Source: RGIG8709 sp045537065 | Lineage (GTDB): Bacteria; Bacillota; Clostridia; Monoglobales; Monoglobaceae | Direction: 5' to 3' | Length of the DNA: 64,000 nt | Assembly: GCA_045537065.1 (NCBI GenBank) | Contig: JAZSOT010000053.1 | Span: forward strand, 25,038-89,037 | Shown: one piece after another, positions 32,239 to 42,034 of the stretch | Layout of the letters: every line of letters starts with the position of its first letter | How positions within the stretch are numbered: the stretch's first letter is position 1 | The notes under the pieces: generated by a model | Databases searched by the model: none | Told to the model about the DNA's origin: nothing | The model's input: the letters and a program-made list of their open reading frames with translations, nothing else | Program-made: the position numbers and the translations under genes

Positions 32239-34026
32239 TTATACCTCCTCAGGCATATCCTTAACAGGGAGCATAACCGTGAATCTTGTGTATATTCCAA
32301 ATTCACTTTCAACCTTTATGCTTCCGCCGTGATTTTCAATAATTTCTTTTGAAATGGCAAGTCCGAGTCCCGTTCCTCCCATTTGTCTTGAGCGGGCTTT
32401 ATCCACTCTGTAGAATCTGTCAAATATATGAGGAATATCAGCCTCGGGAATACCAATACCTGAATCCTCCACCTTTATATATGCATCAGAATAAATTCTG
32501 CCTGCAAAAACCTTCACAGTTCCCCCTGACGGAGTGTATTTAATAGCATTTGATATTATATTCTTTATCGCTCTTTCTATCTGAAACCTGTCTGCATAAA
32601 CAAAGGGAATTTCATTTATCATATTATAGACAAGCTTAAGTTCCTTTGCCTCTGCCTCTATCTTAAAGGTTTCTATAAGCTCTCTTGCAAGCTCATCAAC
32701 AGAAAAATACTCCTTATTCATTTCAGTTTTCTGGGAGTCAAACCTTGAAAGAGTTAAAAGATTTTTAACAAGAGACGTCATTTTTATTGTTTCATTCTGT
32801 ATGGTCTTAAGGAATGAAATTGCAACATCCTTATCCGAAATACAGTCCCCGTCCAGAAGAGTCTCGGTGTATGCCCCTATAGTTGTCAGCGGTGTTTTAA
32901 GTTCGTGAGACACCTCTGCCACAAATTTCTTTCGTGAGTTTTCAAGATTTAACTGCTCGGTTATATCCTCCAAAACTCCAACCACACCTGCAACCTTATC
33001 TTTATCCATTTTAAAGGGCACAAAATACATTTTTATATTTTTTGAGCCTAAAACAAGCTCCCTGACTTCCGTATTAAGCTTTTCAAGATACATAAATTCT
33101 GCCATGCAGACACCCGCATCAAGCTTTGCAAAAAATTCATCAAACTTAACATCTTCAATCTCATCAATTTCAAGAAGATTTTTTGCCGCAGAATTTATAT
33201 GAATTATATTCTGCTCTGTGTTAAATGCAATAATTCCGTTTGCAACATGCTCTAAGATAATTTCTATCTTATGCTTTTCCCCTGCGATTTCCTCAAGGGC
33301 GCAACTCATTATCTTGCCCATATAGTTAAAGGTGTCCATCAGAGTTCCGATTTCATCATTTGATGTTATCTCAAGATTTGAATCAAATTTCCCCTCGGCA
33401 AAATCCTCTGCCTTTTCTGTCAGCACCGTTATAGGAGTTGTTATGGTTCTTGAAAGGAAATATCCAAGAACTATAGCCGCCGCAATACCAAAAAGGAGAG
33501 CTCGGAGAGCCGAGGATGCCATATTTCTTGTGAGGCTTAAAACTGCATTTTTATTATCTCTTATGTAAACTATATACCCTTTGTTTGTGCCGTCGGGACT
33601 TACGAATTTCGCATAATCCATATAATCTGACATAAACAAAAACTTATCCCCTGTTTTGCCCGTCATGGCTGATATAATATTGGGGGTTTTTTCATAAATC
33701 AAAGAGTTAGGGTCTGTTGATGCTATCTCCCTTCCATCGGACGCTAAAAGAACAGAACACTTTCTGTCAGGTCCAAGTCCAAGCTGACCTGAATATGCAG
33801 AAAGCACCTTTAAAAGATTTTCTTCCCTTTTGTTTTCAGGAGATAAAAGGGCACTTGTAACATCCACCGTAAATTCTCCGTTCAACACATTTTCAATTTT
33901 ACTTTTGAAATCTTTTTCATAGAAATGGAAGGTGTTGACCATCATAAAGCCGAAGGCAATAAACATTATTGCCATAACAAGCAAAACGAACATAGCAACT
34001 ATTTTCCATTGTAATCTTTTAAACAT
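32239..34026 (-). CDS. PhoR/WalK-like sensor histidine kinase without adjacent response regulator
   Basis: A 595-aa kinase. In order: membrane helix (VAMFVLLVMAIMFIAFGF), about 130-residue extracellular sensor, second helix, HAMP (SRTITTPITVLTEKAEDFAEG), PAS (near HVANGIIAFNTEQNII), HisKA with phosphoacceptor His in VSHELKTPLTTI, and HATPase_c with NAIKYTPSGG and GGTGLGLAISKEI. ATG 34026 is preferred to the one at 34047 because GGAG lies 9 bases before it. No receiver-domain gene is adjacent; it follows surface glycosyltransferase genes on the same strand. Confidence 0.92.
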   Translation of the reverse strand: MFKRLQWKIVAMFVLLVMAIMFIAFGFMMVNTFHFYEKDFKSKIENVLNGEFTVDVTSALLSPENKREENLLKVLSAYSGQLGLGPDRKCSVLLASDGREIASTDPNSLIYEKTPNIISAMTGKTGDKFLFMSDYMDYAKFVSPDGTNKGYIVYIRDNKNAVLSLTRNMASSALRALLFGIAAAIVLGYFLSRTITTPITVLTEKAEDFAEGKFDSNLEITSNDEIGTLMDTFNYMGKIMSCALEEIAGEKHKIEIILEHVANGIIAFNTEQNIIHINSAAKNLLEIDEIEDVKFDEFFAKLDAGVCMAEFMYLEKLNTEVRELVLGSKNIKMYFVPFKMDKDKVAGVVGVLEDITEQLNLENSRKKFVAEVSHELKTPLTTIGAYTETLLDGDCISDKDVAISFLKTIQNETIKMTSLVKNLLTLSRFDSQKTEMNKEYFSVDELARELIETFKIEAEAKELKLVYNMINEIPFVYADRFQIERAIKNIISNAIKYTPSGGTVKVFAGRIYSDAYIKVEDSGIGIPEADIPHIFDRFYRVDKARSRQMGGTGLGLAISKEIIENHGGSIKVESEFGIYTRFTVMLPVKDMPEEV

Positions 34027-34043
34027 ATCCCCAAGCTCCGAGT

Positions 34044-36272
34044 TCATTTATTTTGTAAGTTTATGTAATCTTCCTGTCTCTTTGTAATTATGTCTTCATA
34101 AGCCTTAGCCGTTGCCTTATAATACATATAGTCAGGTGAGCCTTCTTCACAGCTCTTCATTTTCCCCTGAGCCTTTCTTTTTCTTTCACTAAGTAATATA
34201 TCATTCCAGTCTTGAGGTGCATAAACATCTCTTCTCATTTTATACTGAGTGAAAAGTCCTGCATAGGCGGTTTTTTCTATATGCTCCATACAAAATCTTT
34301 CAGGGGCAACTTTATGAATAACTTTCATCAATGGCTCAAGACCGATTTTTTGTCCCATCTCTTCTGTCATAAAGCAAACAAGAGTTTCTTCTCCCCCTGC
34401 ATAGTTGTTTCCCACTCTGCCATATATGGTGCGGAAGCCTCCCATCTGCATAAGAGTCTGTCTTCTAACGGCAAAGTTTGCGCCGTATGGATATTCCCCA
34501 TAGTCCTTTGAATATTTAAAGCTTTCAAAATCGAGAGAAAGTTCACTCCAGAGAGGTCTTGTCAGGGAAGTTATAAGATTTTCCTTATCCTTTGGAATTT
34601 CAAGAATAATATTTCCTCCGATAACTCCTGCCTCTTCATTTTCACTAAAGGCTTTTATGGCTTTTTCTGCCAAACTCCTATCAGCTATTGCATCATCATC
34701 CACATAGTGAAGAATTTCCCCCTCCGCTTCCCAGAGACCTGCATTTCGTGCGTTGCTGAGACCTTTTACGGGGGCTGTTATATATTTTATAGCGGTTTCA
34801 GGGTTTTTCTCCATAACCTCATACACATAATCCCTGATTTCTCTGTCCTTAAAGCTGTTGTTTACAAAAATAATTTCATAGTCTGACTTTTTTGCACTTT
34901 GGTTTATAAGGGCATCAAGGCTTTCTTTTAAAACATCCGACATTCTGTGAGTGCATAAAATAAATGAAAGCTTTTTGCCGTTTTCTTTTTCACTTTCTAT
35001 AACCGCTTCTCTTCCATACATAAGGTCATTTTTAACCTTCGCATCCATAAAGGAGAAAGCTGTTTCCATATCGGAGAATTTATAGACGAGTTTATCAATG
35101 CTTGATATAATTTCCTCTTCTCCCACATATCCACAAACAGCATCTTCAACATATTCTTTACCAAAATGAACTTTAGCCGTTCCTTTTGGCAAATCTACTC
35201 CGCTCTTTGCATCGCCAAAGAAAACTGCACAAAGATTATACGATTCCTTTCCGAAGCATAAATCTTCAAAATCCTTATCTCTCACAAGAATATGATTTCT
35301 TTTTGAAATCTCCCCACAAAATGCATCGGCATCATTTTTATAGGTTTCATCCGCTTTAACATACCACAAAAGCGGGGACATATAAAAATCCCGTCTTGCA
35401 TCATCAAGCAGCATAAGCTTATATCTGTTTTTAGTTATTCCAAGCTCCTTATCCTTTGCAGTTAGAGACCCGCTGTGCCAGCGGTAAAGATAAGCAGGCT
35501 CTCTAAAGCTTGTGTGGTGGATATTAAGAAGAGAGTTCATTCTCATCCAATAATCATAATCTTCCAGAGTGTGTTTATAGGATGAATAACAACCAATCAC
35601 TTCTTTTGCCTTTGCTCTATACATAAAGGCGGCACCTATTGTGTTATTTGCATAGGTGTTAAGCTCCAATGTGCTTTTGGGAAGAATAACATTTCCGCTA
35701 CCTAAAGGATATTCAAACCAACCATGGTTTTTGTGGGTTTTTCCCTTTTCATTTATAAGACGCATATTCCCGAAAACCATTGCCTTATCGGGGTTTTCAA
35801 GAAGTTCTTTTTTCATTTTTTCAAGAAAGTCACAAGGCATAATGTTATCAGCACTTGTCCATGTGAAAAATTCGCCCTTTGCTACAGAAAAGCCTCTTGA
35901 CAGGGTTCTTGGAATCCTTTTGTTTTCCTGGTCGATAACAACTATTCTGTCATCCTTTTTTGCATATTCATTGATAATTTCAAGTGTGTTATCCTTTGAG
36001 CCGTCGTTTATTATGATAAATTCAAAATTTTTCTCGGTCTGGTTTAAAACTGACTCAATTGAAAGGCTCACCAAATCCGCTCCGTTATAAACAGGCAGAA
36101 CAACGGAAATAAGCCCCTTGATATGCGGGGTTTCCACCTTTGAAAGCTTTAAGGGATAGAGAGCATCTCTTTCTTCCTTAAATCTTTTAAACTTATATTC
36201 ATAAAGGTTCAAAGGTCTTTCCTTTTCGCCTTTTGAGTTTTGGAAGAACCATCTTTTAAAATTTTCAAACAT
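34044..36272 (-). CDS. Tandem two-domain family 2 glycosyltransferase
   Basis: A 742-aa protein with two GT-A domains. The first (about residues 53-280) begins LISVVLPVYNGADLVSLSIE and has the acidic motif region TSADNIMP. The second (about 430-680) begins LSFILCTHRMSDVLKESLD and has HYVDDDAIAD and a later GGEETLV. About 150 residues between them match no domain I know. It should act in the cytoplasm or at the membrane, adding sugars to a growing surface glycan. It overlaps the 1085-aa gene by 8 bases, whose last 700 residues are its paralogue. Confidence 0.88.
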   Translation of the reverse strand: MFENFKRWFFQNSKGEKERPLNLYEYKFKRFKEERDALYPLKLSKVETPHIKGLISVVLPVYNGADLVSLSIESVLNQTEKNFEFIIINDGSKDNTLEIINEYAKKDDRIVVIDQENKRIPRTLSRGFSVAKGEFFTWTSADNIMPCDFLEKMKKELLENPDKAMVFGNMRLINEKGKTHKNHGWFEYPLGSGNVILPKSTLELNTYANNTIGAAFMYRAKAKEVIGCYSSYKHTLEDYDYWMRMNSLLNIHHTSFREPAYLYRWHSGSLTAKDKELGITKNRYKLMLLDDARRDFYMSPLLWYVKADETYKNDADAFCGEISKRNHILVRDKDFEDLCFGKESYNLCAVFFGDAKSGVDLPKGTAKVHFGKEYVEDAVCGYVGEEEIISSIDKLVYKFSDMETAFSFMDAKVKNDLMYGREAVIESEKENGKKLSFILCTHRMSDVLKESLDALINQSAKKSDYEIIFVNNSFKDREIRDYVYEVMEKNPETAIKYITAPVKGLSNARNAGLWEAEGEILHYVDDDAIADRSLAEKAIKAFSENEEAGVIGGNIILEIPKDKENLITSLTRPLWSELSLDFESFKYSKDYGEYPYGANFAVRRQTLMQMGGFRTIYGRVGNNYAGGEETLVCFMTEEMGQKIGLEPLMKVIHKVAPERFCMEHIEKTAYAGLFTQYKMRRDVYAPQDWNDILLSERKRKAQGKMKSCEEGSPDYMYYKATAKAYEDIITKRQEDYINLQNK

Positions 36273-39200
36273 TTTTTTCTGCCCCTTTTTCCGTCTTCAT
36301 AATATCATATATTTCTTTCCACGCATCAAGATAACATTTTTTATAAAAAATTTCTGTTCCCGAAGCCTGTTTTTTAACAAGCTTTTTAATTTCCTTTTCC
36401 GTTATCCTGATTTGATTTTTCACATAGGCTATTGTCCAACCTATATCCGTGTGCAAATCCTTATAAAAACGATAAGTAGTTAAAAGTCCTGCACGGATGG
36501 TCTTTTTCACATGCTCCTTGCTGAATCTGTCCTCATCAACACGGTGAAGCACCTTTGCATTTGGCTGAATCCCTATAGTGTAGCCTATTTGCAGCATTTT
36601 AAAGCAAAGAGCCGTTTCCTCGCCGCCTGCAAAATCTTTTCCCACTCTGCCATAGCACATCCTGAATCCCCCTGCACGCCAGAGAGCTTTTTTCCTTGCA
36701 GAATAGTTTGCGCCGTATGGAAATTCAAACTGCTGGGTTGCTTCTTTATACCTCGTGTATGACACCTTAAACTGACTCCACAAGGACTCAAAGCCTTTTA
36801 AAAGCACCGACGGTCTTGGGAACGGCACTTCTAAAATAACCTGACCGCCCACAATCCCCGCCTCGGGATGATACTTAAATGCTGCATATATTTCTTCAAG
36901 CAAATAATAATCACAAAGGGCATCATCATCAAGGAATAAAAGATATTCCCCCTTGGCATTCCACATTCCCGCATTTCTTGCAGCAGACAAACCTTTTTGC
37001 GGAATCTGAATATATCTTATAAGCCCCTCGAACTGAGAATATTTCTCGCCAAAGCCTTCTATTTCTTCTTTTATTCCTGATTCAAATGGGGCATTGTCAA
37101 CAATTAAAATTTCATATTCCTTTTTGCTGAAAGACTGTCTGAGACAAGACCAAAGTGCCTCAATAAGCTTTTCGCCCCTTAAATATGTGCATATAATTAT
37201 ACTTATTTTCTTCTCGTTTTCTTCATCATTTTCTATCATTCCCTCAAACTGATAAAGAAGATTATTTTTAATTTTTGAATCACAAAGTGAGAATACGCTC
37301 TCTCCGTCTTCTGCATAGAACCAACCTTTATAATCCTCTAATCTTTCAAGCTTTTCTTCTTTGTTTGTTGTTACGTAAAGGTCAAAGCAGGGCACATCTT
37401 TCACGGTTTTTGAAACAAGAATTGTTTTCGCCTTTTTCCCCGCTGCCTGAACTCTTTTTATATCGGGATTTTCACCAAGATATATATATGTTGCACCTGA
37501 TGCTACCTCAGGAAGACTTAAAAATTCAAGCTCTTCTAAGCTTAACATCATATGCCCTGCATCTTTTAGTGCCTTTTTAAACTGTTCACAATCCTTAGAG
37601 TTTCCCTCTTCGCATTCCACAACCCACAAAAGAGGCCACATATAAAAATCACGTCTGAAATCATCAAGAACCATAAGCTTATAACGGTTTTTTGTTATTC
37701 CCAGCTCCTTATCCCTTGCGGTCATTGAATTTTCGTGGCGTCTGTATAAATACATAGGAGACTTTTCTTTCGTGTGTGTAATTTTGAAAAGACAGTTAAG
37801 TCTCATCCAGTAGTCATAGCTTTCAAGAGTGTTTTTATATTTTGAATAATCCCCAAGCACAAAGGCAGCACTTGCTCTATACATAAAGCAGGCACCAACC
37901 GTATTGTTTGCATAGGTGTTAAGAGCATCTATATTTTCAGGCAAAATAACGTTTCCGCTAAAATACGGCTTTTCATACCAGAAATGTCCTCTTTTCACCT
38001 TTCCGCCTTTGCCTATTATTTTCATATTGCCGAAAACCATTGCAGAGTCTGAATTTAAAAGCTCTTTTTTCATTGTGCCAAGAGCCGTGGGAAGCATAAC
38101 ATTATCTGCACTAATCCACGTAAAAAATTCACCCCTGGCAACCGAAAAACCTTTTGAAAGAGCTGAGGGAAGCTTTTCATTTTCCTGATTAATAATGGTT
38201 ATTCTGCTATCGCATTTTGCATATTCCTCTATAATTTCTCTTGTTCCGTCCGTTGAGCCGTCGTTTACAATTATAAGTTCAAAATTTTTCTCGGTTTGGG
38301 AAAGCACTGACTCAATTGCAAAGGAAACCAAATCCTCTCCATTATAAACAGGGAGAACAACTGATATAAGACCCTTTTCAGAGGGAACATCAAAGCTTTT
38401 CACAGAAAGAGAATACGCATCCTGCCTAGCCTTTTTATAGCCCTGAAATTTCTCTCGGCAAAGCTTCTTTTTAAGCCTTTTATTCTTCGATGCATTGACT
38501 CTTCTCAGTGCTTCATTTATTCCTTTTTTAATTGCAAGAATAAGCCCTATTCTCTTATAATCAGAAAGAGCAAGCAGCGAACGGACAAAGGATATACCTG
38601 TTTTTCTCAAAATCTTTTCAATTTTTAAACCCGTTTTCCAGACATAAGTTTCCCTTGAATCAAGTTCTGCCTGTTTGTGCTGGGCTGCCTCAAACTGAAT
38701 TTGCATTATGGCATTTCTGTCTTCTTCGATTTTTTCCTTTAGAGCCTTAATTTCAGCATCCTTTTCCTTTATAATCGTTTCCGAATTTTCAAAGTTCTTT
38801 TCCTTTTCGGAAAAGCCCTGCCTTTCGGATATAACCATATCCCAGTTTCCGTTTTCTAGGTGAGATAGTGTGAGTCCGCCTTTTAAAACACCATCTCTTG
38901 CATAAACAACAAGAATTTCCTCTCCCGGCCACTGGGTTTTTTCCATATTGGTGCAATCTGTTTCTTTATAATATATAAGCCTGAAATCCTGATTTTTTTC
39001 AGGAAAAGAATCATATTCAAAGGTATAAAAATGCTCCTTTATTCTATCCCTTTCCCTGAACGGAATAAGCATAATAAAATATTTTCTGCAATGTGGCAAA
39101 ATATTTTTTATTGCCTCATTTGGGTTTTCAAAATGCTCCAGTGTGTTTGATGTTAAAATCACATCAAAATCCTCAGGCAGATTATTAACATCTGCTTCAA

Positions 39201-39522
39201 AGAAATTGTATTCAGGATAATATTCCTTTGCACGGGAAATAGCGGCAGCGGAAATATCCGCTCCCGAAATTTTATCAGTTTTGAAAAACTCGCCAAAAAG
39301 ACTTACCCCCTCCCCCTCGGCACAGCCAAGGTCAAGAACTGAAAGTCTGTCTTCTTTTATTTCATCTTTTAACCAATCAGGAATAAGGGAAAGTGCCAGC
39401 TTATAAAAGAAAAGGCTTTGCTCTCTTCCCTCTTTTTCATCCCAGTCGCCTGAGCCGAAACGTTCATCCCAATATTCCTTTGAATTTATTTCACTGTTCA
39501 AGGTTTTCACACCTCCTGGCAA
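36265..39522 (-). CDS. Methyltransferase-coiled coil-tandem glycosyltransferase fusion
   Basis: A 1085-aa protein. Residues 10-215 are a class I SAM methyltransferase (VLDLGCAEGEGVSLF, then FDVILTSNTLEHFENP). Residues 225-290 form a charged coiled coil. A first GT2 domain starts near 378 (LISVVLPVYNGEDLVSFAIE) and a second near 770 (KISIIICTYLRGEKLIEAL, later LFLDDDALCDYYLL). Chain-terminating methyltransferases with coiled-coil rulers are known in ABC-exported O-antigens (WbdD type), so it may both extend and cap the glycan. It overlaps the Wzt-type gene by 16 bases. Confidence 0.88.
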   Translation of the reverse strand: MPGGVKTLNSEINSKEYWDERFGSGDWDEKEGREQSLFFYKLALSLIPDWLKDEIKEDRLSVLDLGCAEGEGVSLFGEFFKTDKISGADISAAAISRAKEYYPEYNFFEADVNNLPEDFDVILTSNTLEHFENPNEAIKNILPHCRKYFIMLIPFRERDRIKEHFYTFEYDSFPEKNQDFRLIYYKETDCTNMEKTQWPGEEILVVYARDGVLKGGLTLSHLENGNWDMVISERQGFSEKEKNFENSETIIKEKDAEIKALKEKIEEDRNAIMQIQFEAAQHKQAELDSRETYVWKTGLKIEKILRKTGISFVRSLLALSDYKRIGLILAIKKGINEALRRVNASKNKRLKKKLCREKFQGYKKARQDAYSLSVKSFDVPSEKGLISVVLPVYNGEDLVSFAIESVLSQTEKNFELIIVNDGSTDGTREIIEEYAKCDSRITIINQENEKLPSALSKGFSVARGEFFTWISADNVMLPTALGTMKKELLNSDSAMVFGNMKIIGKGGKVKRGHFWYEKPYFSGNVILPENIDALNTYANNTVGACFMYRASAAFVLGDYSKYKNTLESYDYWMRLNCLFKITHTKEKSPMYLYRRHENSMTARDKELGITKNRYKLMVLDDFRRDFYMWPLLWVVECEEGNSKDCEQFKKALKDAGHMMLSLEELEFLSLPEVASGATYIYLGENPDIKRVQAAGKKAKTILVSKTVKDVPCFDLYVTTNKEEKLERLEDYKGWFYAEDGESVFSLCDSKIKNNLLYQFEGMIENDEENEKKISIIICTYLRGEKLIEALWSCLRQSFSKKEYEILIVDNAPFESGIKEEIEGFGEKYSQFEGLIRYIQIPQKGLSAARNAGMWNAKGEYLLFLDDDALCDYYLLEEIYAAFKYHPEAGIVGGQVILEVPFPRPSVLLKGFESLWSQFKVSYTRYKEATQQFEFPYGANYSARKKALWRAGGFRMCYGRVGKDFAGGEETALCFKMLQIGYTIGIQPNAKVLHRVDEDRFSKEHVKKTIRAGLLTTYRFYKDLHTDIGWTIAYVKNQIRITEKEIKKLVKKQASGTEIFYKKCYLDAWKEIYDIMKTEKGAEKNV

Positions 39523-40748
39523 ACATCTATCTCTGAGGGTAGCTGAACAAAACCAAAAAGCTCCGTTTCCGCTCCCACCTTTAAATAAGCAGCACCCTCT
39601 ATATAATCATAATAACTGATAGGTGCCGTGCTCCTGTTTTCAAGTGCACAGGTTACAGTATATGTACCCTTGTTAAGATAATTCATAAAGCTCACAGATA
39701 CTTTCATATCCCCTGATTTATTAAGGACAATTCCCTTATCCCACGTGGAGGTTACAAAAAGGTCTAGCCCGTTTTTATCTTTTAGTCCCATAGAAACCGA
39801 CAAGCCGTCAATAGAAACATCCTTTGGAATATTTATAAGTATTTCTGCCTCAACCTTGTCTCCCACAAAAAAGTCACAGCTCTTCTTTCCGTCTTTTTTC
39901 AGAACAAATTCCTTAACAACTCCTATATGAGAGCCGAAACGGTTTATAGGCTCAAATTCCTGACCGATGCCTTTTTCTTTTTTAATTTCTATATTCCCCT
40001 CAGGGGCCTTTTTATCGGGATCGGTTATATATTCCATATATTTAGAAGTAACCTCCGACACATCCCCGTCCATAATAAGCTTTGATGCATCAAGCCATAT
40101 TGCCCTTGTGCAAAATCTTCTCACCGCATCTATGTCGTGGGAAACAAAAAGAACAGTTTTTCCCATAGCTTTAAGCTCTTCAAACTTACCATAGCACTTT
40201 GCCTGAAAACGATAGTCACCAACAGCAAGAGCCTCATCCACAATTAAAATATCAGGGTCAACGTGAATGGCAACCGAAAATGCAAGTCTTACAAACATAC
40301 CGCTTGAATAGGTTTTAACCGGCTGATAAATAAAATCACCGATTTCCGCAAATTCAAGGATGCTGTCTAACTTTTTATCAGTTTCTGCCCTCCCGCAGCC
40401 CATAATGGCAGCATTAAGATATATGTTTTCAAGTCCAGTGTATTCAGGATTAAAGCCTGCTCCAAGTTCGATTAAAGCTGCAATTCTGCCCTTTGTTTCA
40501 AGGCTTCCGCCGCTTTCTGTTATAACCCCTGTTAAAATCTTCAAAAGAGTGGATTTCCCCGAGCCGTTTTTGCCGATTATGCCAACAGACTCCCCTTTTT
40601 CAACCGAAAAGCTTATGTCGGAAAGCGCAGAAAAGCTTTTGTGACGGACTTTCCCGAAAGGTAGAAGAGTTTCTTTAAGTCTGTCCTTTGGATTTTTATA
40701 TAGTTTATAGACTTTTTCAAGATTTTTTGCTTCAATTACTTTTTCCAT
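39507..40748 (-). CDS. Polysaccharide export ATPase with C-terminal glycan-binding domain (Wzt-like)
   Basis: A 413-aa ATPase. Walker A is GIIGKNGSGKSTLLKIL, the signature region is YSSGMFVRLAFS, and Walker B DILIVDEALAVGD. After about residue 245 a beta-rich domain (KKDGKKSCDFFVGDKVEAEI onward) matches the Wzt C-terminal carbohydrate-binding domain, which recognises the finished, capped chain before export. It is first in the operon with the capping-type fusion gene, but the permease it needs is not adjacent; the only candidate is at 17.8-18.6 kb. Confidence 0.93.
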   Translation of the reverse strand: MEKVIEAKNLEKVYKLYKNPKDRLKETLLPFGKVRHKSFSALSDISFSVEKGESVGIIGKNGSGKSTLLKILTGVITESGGSLETKGRIAALIELGAGFNPEYTGLENIYLNAAIMGCGRAETDKKLDSILEFAEIGDFIYQPVKTYSSGMFVRLAFSVAIHVDPDILIVDEALAVGDYRFQAKCYGKFEELKAMGKTVLFVSHDIDAVRRFCTRAIWLDASKLIMDGDVSEVTSKYMEYITDPDKKAPEGNIEIKKEKGIGQEFEPINRFGSHIGVVKEFVLKKDGKKSCDFFVGDKVEAEILINIPKDVSIDGLSVSMGLKDKNGLDLFVTSTWDKGIVLNKSGDMKVSVSFMNYLNKGTYTVTCALENRSTAPISYYDYIEGAAYLKVGAETELFGFVQLPSEIDVCQEV

Positions 40749-40784
40749 TTTTTCACCTGTTATCTGGTTTATTAAATAATTATA

Positions 40785-40813
40785 ATTATATCATCGCATA
40801 CTTTATAAGTCAA
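40785..40813 (-). promoter_or_regulatory. Promoter of the polysaccharide operon
   Basis: TTGACT (40808-40813), 17 bases, TATAAT (40785-40790) on the minus strand, upstream of the Wzt-like gene. Confidence 0.75.
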
Positions 40814-40814
40814 C

Positions 40815-40857
40815 AAAAAGCACGAACCCATAAATCTATGGATAACCGTGCTTTTTT
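40815..40857 (-). terminator. Terminator of the LCP gene
   Basis: An imperfect long stem (AAAAGCACG/CGTGCTTTT, with an inner pairing CCATA/TATGG) lies directly after the LCP stop codon, with a T-run. It is immediately upstream of the next promoter. Confidence 0.75.
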
Positions 40858-40862
40858 CACTT

Positions 40863-41840
40863 TTATTTGTCCTTATCGGATGCTTTTTCTTCATCCTTTT
40901 TGTCGGTTGGGTAAAAATATTCCCTGACAAGCTCTGCCATTTTCTTATCATCGCAAATAACATAGCTTCCCCCGCCTATCATCGCCGTTCTGCCCGGCAT
41001 CTGATGGACCTTTATATCCCCCGAAATAACACTTGAGATAGTGCCAAGGTGCTTAACCAAATCCTTTGCAGAATAATTTGTTCTCACATTTTTCTTAATA
41101 GTTGCAAAAATATCCCCCGCCTTTAAGAGATACTGTGGCTTAAGCTTCTGTTCTGCAAGGGCACGGATAAACTTCTGCTGTGCTTCAATTCTTCCAAGGT
41201 CACCCATTGCATAACCCTTATACCCCGGATTTCCCTGTCTGAATCTGACAAAATCGTGAGACTGTTTTCCGTTTAAGTGTTGCATTCCTTTTTTGAGATT
41301 TATATGTAAGCCCTGAACCGGGTCATCATATACCATATCAAAGGGAACTTCAAAATCAACTCCCCCAAGCTCATCTATAATCTCAATAAAGGCATCAAAA
41401 TCAACGGTCATAAAATAATGAACAGGCATCCCCGTCAATAATTTGACCTTTTGAATCGCAAGCTCCTCAGGTTCCTTGAGCCTGCCTCTTTTAACCTCCT
41501 GAGCACCAACCCCGATAGCTGAATTAATCTTTCCGTAGCCACTTCCGATAGGAACTCTTGTGTCCCTTGGAATAGAAAGAATATTTATGCTTTTTGTTTT
41601 TCCGTTGAGACTTGCAAGCATAATGGTGTCACTTCTCATTCCGCCCTTGTCAACACCAAGAAGCAAAACATTGACAACGCCCACGCCGTCACCCTCGTCT
41701 TTATCAACCGAGTCAATCTCTATTTGTTCTCCAAAATAAAAGCCTGAAAGGGTTTTGGCGGAAAACGAACCCAAAACCGTGGCTGTGAATACAAATATTA
41801 TACCTATGAACAATAATATGGTTTTTGTCTTTCTTGTCAT
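40863..41840 (-). CDS. LytR-CpsA-Psr (LCP) family glycopolymer ligase
   Basis: A 325-aa protein with one N-terminal membrane helix (TILLFIGIIFVFTATVLGSF) and an extracellular LCP domain: NVLLLGVDKGGMRSDTIMLAS, LSIPRDTRV and the lipid-contact arginine region FVRFRQGNPGYKGYAMGDLGR. LCP enzymes transfer lipid-linked wall polymers to peptidoglycan. Its place next to the Wzt-like/glycosyltransferase operon suggests it attaches that polymer. It has its own promoter and terminator. Confidence 0.95.
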   Translation of the reverse strand: MTRKTKTILLFIGIIFVFTATVLGSFSAKTLSGFYFGEQIEIDSVDKDEGDGVGVVNVLLLGVDKGGMRSDTIMLASLNGKTKSINILSIPRDTRVPIGSGYGKINSAIGVGAQEVKRGRLKEPEELAIQKVKLLTGMPVHYFMTVDFDAFIEIIDELGGVDFEVPFDMVYDDPVQGLHINLKKGMQHLNGKQSHDFVRFRQGNPGYKGYAMGDLGRIEAQQKFIRALAEQKLKPQYLLKAGDIFATIKKNVRTNYSAKDLVKHLGTISSVISGDIKVHQMPGRTAMIGGGSYVICDDKKMAELVREYFYPTDKKDEEKASDKDK

Positions 41841-41872
41841 TTCACATTTTCTCCTATTTGTTCTTCTCTCGA

Positions 41873-41901
41873 ATTATACCAAAATGCACAAAAAAAGTCA
41901 A
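41873..41901 (-). promoter_or_regulatory. Promoter of the LCP gene
   Basis: TTGACT (41896-41901), 17 bases, TATAAT (41873-41878) on the minus strand. Confidence 0.8.
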
Positions 41902-41969
41902 TATAAAATGGACTCAAATTCACACAAGAATTTTTGCATAATTTTCACCAAAGCGGATAGAATAAATTA

Positions 41970-41998
41970 TTGACATTTTTGCTAATTTTGGGTAAAAT
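41970..41998 (+). promoter_or_regulatory. Promoter of the V-ATPase operon
   Basis: TTGACA (41970-41975), 17 bases, TAAAAT (41993-41998), about 30 bases before the first gene. It is divergent from the LCP promoter. Confidence 0.75.
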
Positions 41999-42034
41999 AA
42001 ATGTAATTAAAAAAGCCGAAAGGAGATGTTTGTT

